A stretch of 64,000 nt of DNA from Amblyomma americanum (taxonomy: Eukaryota > Arthropoda > Arachnida > Ixodida > Ixodidae). The notes beneath the pieces were generated by a model that saw nothing but the letters and a program-made list of their open reading frames with translations, ran no database searches and was not told where the DNA came from. The position numbers and the translations under genes are program-made. Positions 1 through 11,964 of this stretch are shown piece by piece. Positions within the stretch are counted from its first letter, which is position 1. Every line of letters starts with the position of its first letter. The stretch lies in NCBI RefSeq assembly GCF_052857255.1, contig NC_135498.1, forward strand, positions 85,150,639 through 85,214,638, written 5' to 3'.

Positions 1-880
1 TCCGTTATAAGGTGGAAAAAAAAAATGAAGGGAACCGCTCATAGTAGTATTCCTCAATTTTTCGAGCACTGACCAGGCGGGAAGGAAATTTGTCGGAATA
101 ATAACCTGAGAGATACTGCAAGGAATGCTTATTAAATAAAACAACTCTCCTTTGTTTCACATCGTCTTCTTTGAGATCAAATTCTCCTACTAAAATAATC
201 TTGTAGCCAGACGTGCCGACGACCCAGCAAAGCAATAAAATGAGCCTTAAGAGATTGTAGAGAGCGCTCTACAACTATCGGCGCAGCCGACCACGCTTAT
301 TGTTAAACTGCAATCCACTCTCGTGTTGTGCTTTGCACATGGTCGTCGTCTTCTACAAACACTGCTATATCTAATATGCATCTTCTCCCGCGCTCAGCAT
401 TGCGCATGGTCGCCTTCATCAAGCAGTACTACTATCGAACTAATATCGTCGGCAGCCTTGCCGACGAACCAGCAATGGAAAACAATGACCCTACAGGTTC
501 TGAAACACCGACACAGCGGTGCTCAAATTTCGCAGCATAAAGAATCGTAATCGTCCTCTGAATTTTTTTCAAGGATGTTGATGCTCTGTTTTAGCCCTGC
601 GTTGAATTCTAACAGCTTGTTTTAGAAGTGATTGCGGACCAGATGCGATATATTTTCTTAGTTCGAAGCCTGGTTCGTATACTGCTCCGGTAAGCGAAAT
701 GAATGATTCGAACAAACGTGATGGCCGACGCACTAAATTACTGAGAAACGATAACATGTTTCTGGTTCCTGTAACCTGCAGTGTTTTATGCGGCCGAGGA
801 TATATATTACTTATGCAAACTTTGTGAAATTGCGCATGCATGAGACTTGCAGTACGTAGGAAATCACAAAGTAATGAAGG
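1..880. other. Intergenic, no supported gene
   Basis: I see only short random-looking open frames here. One small perfect hairpin (arms TTGTAGAG / CTCTACAA, loop AGCG) lies at 255-274. A weak internal similarity around the phrase GCCGACGA(A/C)CCAGCAA links about 213-233 with 450-475. Nothing else is recognisable. Confidence 0.5.
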
Positions 881-884
881 GAGT

Positions 885-1250
885 GTAACGCCTCAAGGGG
901 GCTTGCCAACGTTTCCAGAAGAGAACTTGTCTTTGTCTGGCAAAGCGTTCATCATTGTCGGGCTTTTAGTATAGTATTTGCTCCATGGGAGAAGGAGGGT
1001 GTGAATTTGGAGCGGTGAATGTTGTGCAGGCAGGATTGATGCTAAGTATAATCAGCATGTTGACCTTAAAAACCATGATGGGAGATAGGCCAGCTCAGCA
1101 TAATGAAATCCGAGGGCGTAGAGCGTGGAAAGATATCGAGCGTGGGCTTCAAATACTGCGGCTTGGTATGACTGGCAGAATTTTTCTGGAAAAGTTGCAC
1201 AAAGGAATTAGGCAACATGGAAGAGCCCAAAAGTGGGAAAAATGAATGAA
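885..1250. repeat. Dispersed repeat family X, copy 1
   Basis: Phrases such as 'gcttgccaacgtttcc', 'aacttgtctttgtctgg' and 'caaagcgttcatcattg' recur in order, diverged, at 1860-2115 and 44540-44800. The three copies share orientation. No coding potential is convincing, and the family is unidentified. Boundaries are approximate. Confidence 0.5.
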
Positions 1251-1364
1251 AAGCGATAACGTGCAAGCGGGTTCCGAGCATGCACGAATGGAAGTGGAGG
1301 ACTGGGGGGAGGGATGGAGCTGCGCATTCAACCGGGGAGGATTGTTACGAGGAAGATCGGCAGC

Positions 1365-1530
1365 GGCTGCAGCAGCACGACCAGCGCGAGAATGTTTCGT
1401 TCATTCTGGGAACTCGGAGCGATATTTCGGCTAGCTCTCCTTATTCTGCCTTCACCATAAATCCCGTTCCAATATTTTGTATTTATTTGTTTTTTATTCG
1501 AGCCGTTTCCCACATGGCGCGGACAGTCGA
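1365..1530. repeat. Dispersed repeat family Y, copy 1
   Basis: It shares a run of ordered matches with 56715-56865: CGCGAGAATGTTTCGTT, then a CGGAGC..ATTTCG region, then a TTTGTATTTA..ATTCGAGC end. Same orientation, family unknown. It directly follows repeat X copy 1. Confidence 0.5.
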
Positions 1531-1859
1531 AACAAAAGAGCGGCTAGATTGTGTTCCAGGTAAGCATGCAGGCTTTATTTATACAATTATACAGATAATT
1601 TGTGAGTGTAGTCATCTAGCAGCCACAGGTGGTAATGTTGTATTTTCCGCACTGTATCTTTAATTTTAATTATTCATCCCGATGATTCCTTGAGGGGTGC
1701 AATGCCACGAATATTTGGAAAGTATACTTGCCCATGCTCTAAACTGCTTCCGCCAGTTGCGTGGAGGCAAGTGTGCTGTTTAGCAAACCTCTATATGAAA
1801 CTATGGTAGAGAGAGCGTGGGCAGACTGTGCTTGATAATCAAAAATTTAACAAGGGAGG

Positions 1860-2115
1860 GGAAAGTTTAAGGGTGCTTGCTAACTCTTCGACAAGAGGAC
1901 CTGACCTGTCTTCGTCTGGTCAAAGCGCTCATCAACGGCTGGGTTTAAATTAATCTTCAGTCCGTGGAGGAAGGCCCAGCGAGGGGAGGAGGCGTGTCTT
2001 GCAAAGGGTATTAGGGTGTTAGGGTGAATCTTGTCGGGCATATTGTTCGTTAAAGTGGTTGAACCGATTGAATGGCAAAACTGTAACAAAAGGACTGCTC
2101 GGCTGAAGGGCATCC
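1860..2115. repeat. Dispersed repeat family X, copy 2
   Basis: Ordered similarity to 885-1000 and especially to 44540-44800: a 'gtcttc..tctg..caaagcg' core, then 'gctgggttta' and 'gaggaaggccc'. Diverged and non-coding, with approximate limits. Confidence 0.5.
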
Positions 2116-2129
2116 AGGGCCGCCAAGCA

Positions 2130-2850
2130 TGGACAGATCGCGAACTTGTGCTTGTGTGTCCAGCGGCTACAGGTCGCTATGTTCCCCTATAAATTCTGAT
2201 AAGAGAATTACCCAGGATAGCGGAACGAAATGCTGCGGGGAGGGGCGTTCAGACGAGAAGACGAAGAAAAATACGAAATTAAAGAAAAGCAAAACATTGG
2301 GTGAACCTCAGAGAAAGCACTTAAGAAAGGGGGGGGGGGGGAGATGTGGAACCCCTGTACTACTGACAAATTATAGCAGCAGGTGGAGTTGATGATGTAA
2401 AGATAACTTCAACAAGGGGGAAAGGAGGGGGAGGTGCGATTGAGGGGGCAAGGGAAAGTAGGTCTAGATGGGTAGGGTGCACAAACGAAAACGGCGGATA
2501 TAGTGCTTATAGTCACAGAGCTCTAACTCATAAGGTTAGAGCGGGATGACCGATACCGAAGAGAGGTAGACGCTATGAGTGCCGTCCTCCCCACAAAGCC
2601 ACCCGCGGACACACTACGTGAACAGCATGCCCAAACGCCGATTCACGCGACGAATCATTGGCCTGCATATTGGGCGCCACAACACCTCGCACTTCCGATC
2701 CACCTATTGCACTCTGGGCCAGCAATGTCGGTTAAGATGCATGGCGAATGGCAGTCGATATGCCTAATTCGTTTAACGCAAAGGTGAAGGTCGGCTGAGA
2801 AGCGAAAAGCGGATTAGAGTACCACGTTCGAACCGGTGGGCTCCGCCGAT
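2130..2850. other. Intergenic, low-complexity G run and a hairpin
   Basis: It holds a homopolymeric G run at about 2331-2342 and purine-rich sequence to 2460. A perfect 8-bp-arm hairpin (GCTCTAAC / GTTAGAGC, 7-nt loop) lies at 2520-2542. No supported gene. Confidence 0.5.
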
Positions 2851-2854
2851 TTCC

Positions 2855-3330
2855 CCGACAGTGCTAGTGTGACAAAGCAAGGAGCCGTAGATGAATTCGG
2901 ATAATCGATTCCCTCTAGTTGTCAGGACTACCCTCCTTTCTTCATTTTGGTGCTGCTGCCTGCATTGTCACACTGCATTGTCATGCCTATAGCCCGACGC
3001 CAATGTCTCGAAGGGGGTCCTTGGATAGCGCAAACCACAATGCTCTTAAGTTGTATCCTACTATTCACGGAGACAAATGTGTACACAAGTGCTTATCCCG
3101 TCAGGAAACAAGGGTTGTTTCTTGATATAGCGTTTATACTGCGTGCAAAAAGTTGCTCTAAAAAGTCAGCACCGTTTGTGCACAGAAGAAACAACACGCA
3201 GGGGTCAAATTTAGCGCTTTCTGGTGTAAAACAATACTTTTTTTTAGATTAAATATAAATTGAGCTGCAGTGTAGTTTTTCCAGATCGCTTAAGACATAT
3301 ACATCAAAACGAGCGTCAGATAACACCAGA
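2855..3330 (+). repeat. Segmental duplicate, related to 11455-11960
   Basis: Ordered matches to 11455-11960 include GACA(C/G)TGCTAGTGTGAC near the start, 'ttatttcttgatata' style sequence in the middle, and an AATATAAATTGA block followed by a GATATC/GATCGCTTA and GAGCGT stretch at the end. It sits just upstream of the first two-exon gene and may be the outer part of a duplicated locus. Confidence 0.55.
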
Positions 3331-3479
3331 CAGCACTTCTTGCGTGTCGCACAGCAGCAATTTCTGCAGCTTACGTATATACATGATGTTAAGCTTGATA
3401 AAGCCATTGCATCTTTTTAGGCCTAGTTTACTGAGAAATACTGCCTGTGGCATTTAGCGCGCCGTACGTTTACTGGGCA

Positions 3480-4176
3480 TCGGTAGCTTATTCTTCATAC
3501 CGACAGTTGTTGTTCTTACAGCATCGTTTATATTAGTTACGCATAAGGGAGACAAGGCAGAGGTACAAAGACCGGATTACAATTTTCCGACAGTCCAGCC
3601 GACATCAAAAACGTGTCTGCCTAAAGTTTTCCCCATGGCCGCTGCCGCACCATTATCTTGCTGGAGGGTTTGTCTCTAATGCGCCAGAACTATTCAGCTG
3701 CTCTTCCTAGAACACCTCTTATCGCACCATCGAAGGCAGTGGAAATGTCCTTCTCCTCGCTGGTTTCTAACCCCGAAAATCCTGTTCCATTGTAAAGGAA
3801 CACAAAAAGGCTTTTGTGAAAAGAAGCTGGTCTCAAAAATGAGGTCAACACACATACACCTCCTTGAAAAGTAGGAACGGTGAGCTGTCCTTAATACATA
3901 TGATATCTGGTTCCAGTGGTTTATGGGAAACTGGGAACATTTGTATTGTTATCTCCCTGACCTGTGACCAGAAGTGCGCCTTTGTACACAGAAGGTAAAG
4001 CCCATTGGTGGAGCCGCGACTTACTCTCGCCAACAGCAACCCTTTCCCAAACATGAGAAAAGCTCCAGAACTGTAATGTGTCACATCGGGTGTTGAAGGC
4101 GAGCGAGCAGCATAGCTGTTGCTAAAGGTTATGTTGTGATGTTTCCGAGAGCATTTCGCTGCCTTTGATTACGGGA
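3480..4176 (+). repeat. Duplicated 5' flank of the two-exon gene, copy 1
   Basis: This stretch aligns by eye with 37850-38625. Shared blocks include TTAGTT(A/G)CGCATAAG, AAAACGTGTCT, CCCC(A/G)TGGCCGCT, 'TCTCAAAAATGAGGT', GGTGAGCTGTC, ATCTGGTTCCAGTG and TTATCTCCCTGA, in the same order. The similarity leads directly into the start codons of both genes, so the probable promoter was duplicated with the coding part. I see no clear TATA box. Confidence 0.7.
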
Positions 4177-5854
4177 ATGAGCGCAAAGCGTATTTTGGAG
4201 GGGGGCATGGAGAAAATGTCGCCCTTGCTTCGCCTTCAAAAGCTGTGGGGGCTCACCTCTAGCGACTCAGAAGACGACACAGATGGCAAAGAAAACGCCG
4301 GTCCCAAAGGCACCCTCAAGAGATCCGGAACCCGCACCAAGCCCAACAAGAAACGCAAGATTAAAAATGGTCTGCGAAAGGAATTTAAAAGTAAGTAATA
4401 GTTTTCTAAGCCCTTGGTTGTCGGCGACTACTTCGCCCAGAACAACGTAGTGTAGGGAGACTGATATCATATATGTAACATTTATTATTATTTCGTCTAA
4501 GGTTGGTTCAGAGACCAAAGTGTCAAGTAATATTCTGTTGATGCTTTTTAAGAGTCGCAGGTAATGCATCACTCAACGGGTGGCTATTGGCACCAGTGTT
4601 TTCGTAATATTTACACAAAAACACTTACGAACCTCTTTTGCTGCTTGCAGATTGTTTTCCGGGAAATCAATATTTATAGCTGAGTTCTTAGTGTGCATAC
4701 ATGGCTTGCAGTTCAGCTCGGCAGTCGCTGTGCTCTCCGTGCGTGTTCAAAACTTAATGTTGCCATCCGACTAAGGCAGCGCTAGTTTCCATGAGCGCTT
4801 GATTTTCGGTTGCGAGGAACTAAAGACGCAGCTAAAATAGAGTGCAAGTTAGCTAAAAAAATTTTTCAAACAAAATACTCATTCAAATATAGAATTTATG
4901 GTTAACATAATTTTGTCGCTGACATAGCGGAGTTGCTGACCTGTGTTTGTTGTCTCGAGCTCAGTTCGGCAGCAGGGTTGTGACCATACTCACCGACTTA
5001 TCCGTCGGACTCTCTAATTATGTTAATTTTCAAGTAGCTGAAGTCACAAATGCCACAACTAATTTAATTTTTTTGCCGCATAGATAAGCTTGGCTTCATC
5101 GAAATCCGCATGCGCCAAACTATTATTTCTGATAATCTTGCGTTGCTGCGTCTGTATCTTGTGGGCGTCAGTTCTAAGCGATCGACGACTGATTGTTGTG
5201 CCTATGGCGGAACCACTTGCCACAGGCGGAACACTGCGCTTCTGCCAGCTAAACTGAACAGAGCGGTTCGTTTTGAGGACGCCTTCTGCGGATACCGTAT
5301 TTGCATTGCGACATGCTGAAAGGCTTTATCTGCATTCTAACCTCACTTCTGCAACCCATTTATTATCACTGGTATCGTCAGCAGAACTCCCTGCCAATAT
5401 GTTGCGTAATATAGATGTTGTCATTATAGAACAATCGAGGGGCGCAGAAAAGAGGAGCTGGTTCTATAGATTGTCTCTTCTTTTTTTAGTTTTATGAGCA
5501 CGTATTGTCGCTTGGCTCCATTCTGCAGTTAAACTTCATTTGGTTCTAACCTGTTTATTCATCTTTGTAGATGAGCCTCGGCCTTCCAAGAAGCTCAAGC
5601 TAAACAAGACATCCGGAAGCGGAGAGGAGGCCGGCCCATCGGAAATGTGGAAATGCGAAGAAGGCGCAGATCCTCTCAAAATAAAGCTGACCAGGGTTAA
5701 CCCGCCGAACGGAGAGAAAGAGAAGCAACAACGCCCCGACGAAGAGGAGCCCATGGACTTTGGCTGGCTGTTCGACGACATCTTCGATTTGCCGGATGGC
5801 AACCAAGTTCCGGATCTGAATCTCTTGTTTCCGGAGGAGAACCAGGAGGCCTAG
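4177..5854 (+). CDS. Two-exon gene of unrecognised family, paralog 1 (165 aa)
   Basis: Function is unknown. Exon 1 is 4177-4390, ending at a consensus GTAAGT donor. Exon 2 is 5571-5854, after a pyrimidine-rich stretch and TTTGTAG acceptor. The join is phase 1 and leaves a 165-residue protein. Residues 28-40 are acidic and serine-rich (SDSEDDTDGKEN), a plausible kinase target. Residues 48-68 are basic and contain NKKRKIKNGLRK, a candidate nuclear localisation signal. A second basic patch, KKLKLNK, opens exon 2. Around residue 91 is EEAGPSEMWKCEEGAD, conserved in the other copies. The C-terminus is acidic and hydrophobic (DFGWLFDDIFDLPD). There is no signal peptide or membrane segment. The same gene model, with identical intron phase, occurs at 38626-40360, and a broken exon 2 lies at 50485-50756. 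I chose the ATG at 4177 because it matches the paralog's KRIL(E/D) start. A small nuclear, possibly regulatory, protein is inference only. Confidence 0.72.
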
Positions 5855-6098
5855 ACCAACGAAAACCCCATGCTTGTATCTTAGCGCTAGTCAACGGGGG
5901 CCTGCGTACAACGAGCATTTCAATTCAAGCCATGTTGCATGACAAATGTCCGAGCGGACAGGCTTTAATTTCTGTTACTCGCTCCTCAATTTTTCCACGG
6001 TATCGTTATTTTTCTATGCGCACTTGTTAAGGAGCTATCAATTAAGCTCACAACAGATCTGATGTTTCATTTGTACGTCCCTTTTTTGTATCGTTTAC

Positions 6099-6104
6099 AA
6101 TAAA
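6099..6104 (+). promoter_or_regulatory. Candidate polyadenylation signal of paralog 1
   Basis: AATAAA lies 245 nt after the stop codon of the first two-exon gene, and a T/G-rich stretch follows at 6117-6145. That spacing would give a short 3' UTR. Confidence 0.45.
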
Positions 6105-6109
6105 AATGC

Positions 6110-6950
6110 TCGTTCTAAAGCTAATGTATTGTTTCTTTTCATGAATACTTTGCAATGTAAAGGAAAAAAAAGGAAAATGTAGGCAACACAGTCTCAATTT
6201 ATTACAGGTTTCTGCTGACGCTGCTTCCCACGTAATATCAGCTGAAAACTTCTCGCTGATTATGGGAAATGTTGCAGTCTCTCGAGGCGAAGCGTGCTGT
6301 TTCGCAAGGCGTACAACCTCCATGCAACAAATGGCACCAGATTCCCTTACATCTACAGCAGCCTTCTGTGGAGAAAGGCGATGCTGTTTTTTTTTTCTGA
6401 GACGACATCTTCAACTCTTTACCGCTAAAGAAGATAGCTTGCAGCAGATATGGTACCGTCAAAATTTGATGGCCTGTTTGCGTGGATTTGTGCACGTTTT
6501 CATCTGAATTATTTCGAAAAAAAAAGGCGGCAACGCGATGATTTCCGTCAGATAATGCTCAGCTAGACGGGCGTTTTGAAGGAATGCAGCTTTCTATGGG
6601 ATGTCTCGGACATGGTCAATGTCCGCTCTTGGCCGCCTTTCGTGCTTTTGTCCATTGTAAACAGTCCTGAAAATGCAAATTTTCTCTCAACGGTACTTTG
6701 TTGAGCGGCTTGGCTCTGCACAGTCCTTCACATTGTATTTACTGTGGCTCCTTCGAAATCCGTCGCTCATTTAATAACGGCATGATCCCGTTAATTTTAT
6801 CTTCATCTTCTATGTTTCATGGACCAGTTGGCACGACGTCACCGGTTTGAACATTATGCGCCCTGCTTCGCGACGCGTTTTTTTCGTATCGCTTTGTATT
6901 TACATAGCGCCCCTTTCCAGTGCTTTTCTAATTGCAATTTGCGACTTTTT
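6110..6950. other. Intergenic, no supported gene
   Basis: T-rich and A-rich tracts and short open frames only. Nothing recognisable on either strand. Confidence 0.5.
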
Positions 6951-6959
6951 GCAGCGTCA

Positions 6960-8580
6960 TGCGGGAAGTGCGACTAGCTGGGACGCATACCGACGCGGTT
7001 TTAATTGTGAGAAGAGAGGCGGTTGAGGAACGTTTCAGACATGCAAAACTGAATGATTTTTCCAGCCAGGCCGTACCCTTTCATATAACATTGTTTACAC
7101 CACGGAGATGCCTATTCCGGAGTAGACGCTCAGAAACCTGCAAAAACCTTTTTGCAGAGAGGGTGCACACACGCAACACGCGTACAGTCGGCAGCACCTG
7201 CAACGATTACAACGTGAACATTTTGTCAAATTTATGTGTGGTCGGGAGGAGAATTAGAGAGAAAGAAATGACACTAGCAGAAGTTTTGATTACAGAACGG
7301 ACAATTCGATGCCGATGCGGCAAATTCTGGGTTCACTACTTTGGAGCCAGAGGCGCGCTTTTTAAATCACTTTCATTCCATTGTGCTAGGTTCGTCGCCA
7401 TACAAATCAAGAAAGCAGAGGCGAATGCCCCAGTAGTCTTAGGCCGATTCTCAGGACGTTATATTGCAGCAGAGGCTTAGCAGGAAAAAGCAAGAAGAGG
7501 ATCCTTTCTACCGGCAACTATCTCAAGGTAACTGGAAAGTGCATCTTTGAAATGTGGTTAACCTTTACCTCATGACAATCGGTCTACACCGTTAGCCGTG
7601 ATTACACAAACCCGATAGCTTCGGAGCGGGCTGAACAAGGTAGCCCACTCGATGAGTGCGTTTTTAGCTACATGAACTCGATTTTAGCGAGTCGAGACCG
7701 GTTGGCATGCCTCGATGCGCGCGCTGGTGAAGAGCGGGCCCTCTGAGGAACCTTATGACCCGTTCAACTGACGCGAAAAAAGCGTCGAGCAGTGCGTTGA
7801 GTGCGAGCAGTGGCAGCCTTCAGAGCTTAGGCACGTCAATGATGTTTCAGGAACTGAACGAGTCAAGCGAAAAACAAGTTCGCATCTATCCTCTCACGTA
7901 CCCTACTCTTCGACTCGACAGCGTTTATAGCACATCGCGGCAGGGTCGGGTTGAGTGAACCTACTGCATGCGGTTGAGTTGATTGAATCCGACCCGTCGA
8001 CTCTCGAAACGACTAGGTGCGCGTTAACTTGAACACAGGATTTGGTTTTAGACCCGAAAACTCGAGTAAGCCCTGCCCTGTCGGGTTCATGTAAACGCTG
8101 CTATTGGCTGAATGCCTTCTTTGATGTGTATTTGCCGCTCTCTTCTTGAACTGCTGTCACTTGAGTCATTGCAGCTCTGCATTGGGGAATGAACAATGCC
8201 GTTTTACCAACACGTTCTGAAAGGGGACGCACATTCCTGTGAGCCACATATAGTTTTAATCACAAACAATGCCTTATTGTGTGGCGGCCACAAGGGAAGA
8301 GGGTTGGAGGAGCTTTCGGGCTGGACCTGCCTTTTTGGGTGTGATATTTCTTTTTGTGGGCAATGCAGATGCTACAGAATCCAGTGAAATCACTCCACAA
8401 CGTGGAGCAAGAAAAGAAAAGCAAAAATCATTTCGAAATACATCCCAATCAAGGAAAAAGGAAAGAAACAAGCCAAGTTCGCCGAAGTTGTGAGGGAATT
8501 CTGCGGGCACGAACATAGACAAGTAAAAGGTTAATGGTAGGGTGTAGTAAATACAAAACAATTTGGCGCCAGACGTAGCC
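6960..8580 (+). repeat. Left arm of a large inverted repeat
   Basis: The reverse complement of about 13045-14600 follows this stretch block by block. Examples are GACGCATACCGA, (C/G)TGGTCGGGA(A/G)(G)AGAATTAGAGAG, TCTGGGTTCACTA(C/G)TTTGG, GGCGCGCTTT(T/A)TAAATCAC, TCATGACAATCGGTCTACAC, CTCGATGCGCGCGC, TGAGTCATTGCA and GTAG(A/G)GTGTAGTA. Indels and substitutions are frequent. An open frame at 6932-7480 lies inside it but matches nothing I know and is not kept open in the other arm. It could be one of two inverted copies of a repeat or an arm of a long-TIR element. Confidence 0.65.
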
Positions 8581-8589
8581 ATGTGACAT

Positions 8590-9077
8590 TCAATTTGGCA
8601 CGAATTTCAAACCCCCGCAGGAAATATATCCACAACATAAAGAGCCTGTAAAGCGTAAATACTAGTTTCCATATGGATGAAAATTGCGTTTTAACAAAAC
8701 CTTAAGGAAAAGGAAGAAAATGTTTCGGATAAAAATTTGATATTTAGTTCAGTTTTTTTTTTACGAGAGGACAAAAAAAACGACTTATCTAAAGCCGCTG
8801 TTTTTCTGCATATTTACGTCTGATTTGTAAAAAAATAGTGAAACAAAAATCCCTCCGCAACATTTCCTCTATTCAATAAAGAAGACCCTGCCACAAACCG
8901 CATTAATATAGAACCATATTTAATACGCTATAGCTGCTGAGACTTCCCATGTATTTCCTAAGGAAATACAATTTGGTGAAATCAGTGGTGAACCACCAGC
9001 TTTGCGTGGAGCTTACTCTAGGCGTAGAGAACGGAGAAAAACAAACAAACAAACAAACAAAGGAAACAAAACTAACA
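8590..9077. other. Loop region, A/T-rich, no gene
   Basis: A/T-rich sequence. A 19-nt near-palindrome GTATTTCCTAAGGAAATAC lies at about 8951-8969 and a short (AAAC)n tract at about 9040-9062. No coding signal. Confidence 0.5.
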
Positions 9078-9206
9078 CGACTCTGCCAGAGTGACAATGC
9101 AGGGATCGGCACCACAATGGAGAGAGAGGTCTCTCCCTCACCATTGAGGAAATGGATTATCCACTTTCATCCACAACCCCCTGCTTTGTCACATTGGCAG
9201 AGTCAT
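9078..9206. repeat. Imperfect foldback hairpin
   Basis: The left arm GACTCTGCCAGAGTGACAAT and the end CACATTGGCAGAGTC are inverted copies of each other. Inside them, CACAATGGAGAGAGAG pairs with CTCTCCCTCACCATTG. The unit is about 129 bp, the size of a short MITE or foldback element. No target duplication was identified. Confidence 0.5.
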
Positions 9207-9602
9207 AAGAATAGACCGACCACATTTGTTTAGAAGGCGGTCCTTCACTCTAAGCCAAAAAGGGCTAAAAGGAGGTGTGAGGTTAGTCTCTTTGGGACGA
9301 ACTGATTTGCCACAACCATGTCCTTTTCGGGATCAACTGCAAAGGGTGCAACTGTTGGTCCCCTAAGAAAGGGGTGCAACAATTTGTCCCCGGGAGCAGC
9401 CTTTTCAATAAAGATTACAAACGATACCACAAGAAAGGAAAGAGAAATCAACACAGAAGAAAATACCAGGATTAGATTAGAACTACCACCGTTGGATTTG
9501 GAACTAAGCGTGGATGTAACCAGGCCACCACAGCAGACAGTGCGGATAAAGTAAAAGCCTTATATACGGATCACACACAATGTTTTGGTTAACGCTCGCA
9601 GT

Positions 9603-9713
9603 TTAGATGAATAGATAAAGATGAGGAGGGAAAGGCAGGGATGTTAACCAGAAAGGGGTTCCGGTTGGGTACCCTGCACTGGGGAAGATGAATTAGGGGA
9701 CTAAAAGGAGTTT
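9603..9713 (-). mobile_element. 3' UTR fragment of the 16-21.7 kb LINE family
   Basis: The reverse complement closely matches 21640-21740, the 3' end of the I-like LINE. It shares GTGCAGGGTA(C/G)CCAACCGG, AACCCCTTTCTGGTTAACAT and a CCCTG(C/T)CTTTCCCTCCTC end. It is a dead, severely 5'-truncated copy in opposite orientation. Its ATCTATTCATCTA tail gives the probable 3' end of the family. Confidence 0.75.
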
Positions 9714-9747
9714 AATTAAACGTATTGCTAAGTATGGTGATTTTTCG

Positions 9748-10045
9748 ACTACTGATCCGGAGTTCCCGGGTTCGAACCCGGCCGCGGCGGCTGCGTTTTT
9801 ATGGAGGAAAAACGCTAAGGCGCCCGTGTGCTGTGCGATGTCAGTGCACGTAAAAGATCCCCAGGTGGTCTAAATTATACCGGAGACCTCCACTACGGCA
9901 CCTCTTCTTCCTTTCTTCTTTCACTCCCTCCTTTATCCCTTCCCTTACGGCGCGGTTCAGGTGTTCAGCGATATATGAGACAGATACTGCGCCATTTCCT
10001 TTCCCCGAAAAACGAATTATTAATTATTAATTATTATTATGGTGA
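9748..10045 (+). mobile_element. tRNA-derived SINE, type B (5'-truncated)
   Basis: It contains a perfect pol III B box, GGTTCGAACCC, at about 9770-9780. A body with GTGCGATGTCAGTGCACGTA is shared with the Ruka-like SINEs. A longer 3' part ends CGCCATTTCCTTTCCCC and runs into an (ATT)n tail. The A-box half of the tRNA head is missing. Sister copies are at 12721, 41402, 48238 and 56508. Confidence 0.8.
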
Positions 10046-10049
10046 TTTT

Positions 10050-11450
10050 CTGGTCATATGATTTTGCACCAAGCTAAGGTAAGGCTTAAAGTATACGCAG
10101 AGTGGTTTAAATCGACTTTTGGCCAAAAAAAGAAGTGTCGAACCACCCATACATACCAGCCGTTAGTTGGAAATTGCAAATCTTTGTTTTCTTTTCATTT
10201 TTTTTGGATAAGGTGCTCTTATTTTGTAGCAACAGGCAACTGCTCATTGGGGCCTGTTGAAAACTTATACAGAAGGCCCTGGTTTTCTTTTTCTTGGGTG
10301 ACTACTGCAGCCAAAGATGGAACCCATGACGCCACGAGCAAAACACCTATTAGCGTCGTCTACAACTGGATCCTCCGAACAGTAATTGGAGCAATGGAAA
10401 TGCACCAGCGACGAGTTTTCTCAATGTATATGACACATTTACACTGACATCAAAACCAGCCTTCAGTTGATTAGTTGTTACTATCTGCGTGTGCATTTCA
10501 TAACATAGCGATGCACCCACCAGAGCGCAAATTTTACCTTTGGTGTTTTTCCCGATGCTGTTGTTTTCCTTGTGCTGTTTTCTCGCTGCTCTCTTTTCGC
10601 GCGCTTTTTTGAAGGCCGCTGTCTTTCTCGGCGTTGTTCTTTCGCGACCCCTGCAGAATGTTTCTATATATGCGGTAGGAAACCTGCGACGTTATGAAGA
10701 TCAAAATTCTGTTCGCTTGAAGAGTTGAATTCTTATACGCGCTCAACTGGGCCACAAAATCTGGACAAGGGTTTATATTTTGCACGGCTTTAACCACAAC
10801 GAGAGTGGTGCAGAACAACGATAAATTCAGCGTGGATTCAAATGTTGGCCACATTTAATCGATTTGCTCCGGACGGTGGGAATGGTTTGTTTTGATTGCA
10901 GGAAGTTCTTTACAGACGAGATTTTGAAGAGTACGGCATGCTAACCGTATATATTTCGTGCAAAATTACTAGAGATATCAATTCTTTAATAATTGTAGGT
11001 TTAAAACGTCCCACTGAATTACGTGGTGCTCGAAACTGGCGATGCACATGTGGTGTTAGTTTCTAATGTACAAGAAAGATGAGTACGAATATCATGCGGA
11101 TTGGTGTGGTATTTTGGAGGCTACGGTCTGAGAACTAGCATAGGACAGAAACATCAGCTGAATTTTAGGAGCATATAAATACCAGCAACTCTTTTCAAAG
11201 CAACAACGCGTGCTAACTACATTGATTTAAAAGTTTTCTTGCGTTGGGTATTAAGAAGTGTGATAAATTTCTACTGATGTTTCCAGCCCAAGTAACCAAG
11301 AAGTTAAAACAGCTGTCGTGTTTCATGGTTTGCTATTCGAAAGATGTTTAACCTTAAGCACGGAACCACCGACAAGTGTAGGCACGCCTGCTATAGTCGG
11401 ACACAGCTCAAGAACCCAGTGGATTTTCCAAGTCAAAGGACTCTTTCCAG
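10050..11450. other. Intergenic inside inverted-repeat loop, no supported gene
   Basis: Open frames at 10058-10447 and 10540-10854 show no domain, splice structure or repeat relationship that I can name. Treated as non-coding. Confidence 0.45.
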
Positions 11451-11454
11451 CCGA

Positions 11455-11960
11455 ACGGCGCCGGCCGATTTTCATGACACTGCTAGTGTGACTAAAGATG
11501 GAGTTTTTATGAAAGGGGGTCATTATTTCTTTCTATGGAAAGGGCTAGACTCTTTCCTTGACTGTGGCGCCACTCCGTGCATTTTCATGCTGCAGGGTCA
11601 TGAGAAACGGCGGTCGCCATTGGCTGGAAGGTCGTCCTTTCACAGACATAAGCCACAGCGTTCTTATGTTGTATAGGAGTGTTGACGCCGATGAAAGTGT
11701 AAAGACCTCCTCATTCGACGAAAGAACAAGGACTTATTTCTTGATATAGTGCTTACCGTGCTGGTATCGCATGGGAAAAACACGCTTCAATGATTCCCCA
11801 AATGTTCAGTTAAGAGGCTTGCAGGGTAAAATATAGTCTTTCTTGTATTAAACACTACGTTTATGCTTTGAGAGGTGAAATATAAATTGATCTGGAGTCT
11901 AGTTGCGCGATATCTCTTACGACGTATACAGCATAACCACGAGCGTTAGCTAGGACCAGG
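11455..11960 (+). repeat. Segmental duplicate, related to 2855-3330
   Basis: Ordered similarity to 2855-3330: CACTGCTAGTGTGACTAA, TTATTTCTTGATATAGTG, AAATATAAATTGATCT, then the GATATCTCTTA / GAGCGTTAG block. The gene that follows the first copy is absent here. After about 11960 the sequence is unrelated. Confidence 0.55.
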
Positions 11961-11964
11961 TGGC

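Noticed and set aside
255..274. Small perfect hairpins (255-274, 2520-2542, 51577-51594) as terminators or regulatory RNA
   Set aside because: Such 7-8 bp arms are expected by chance in 64 kb, and eukaryotic transcription does not use them as terminators.
6932..7480. 182-codon open frame in the left inverted-repeat arm
   Set aside because: The matching arm at 13045-14600 does not keep the frame, no domain is visible, and it starts outside the repeat. Probably chance.
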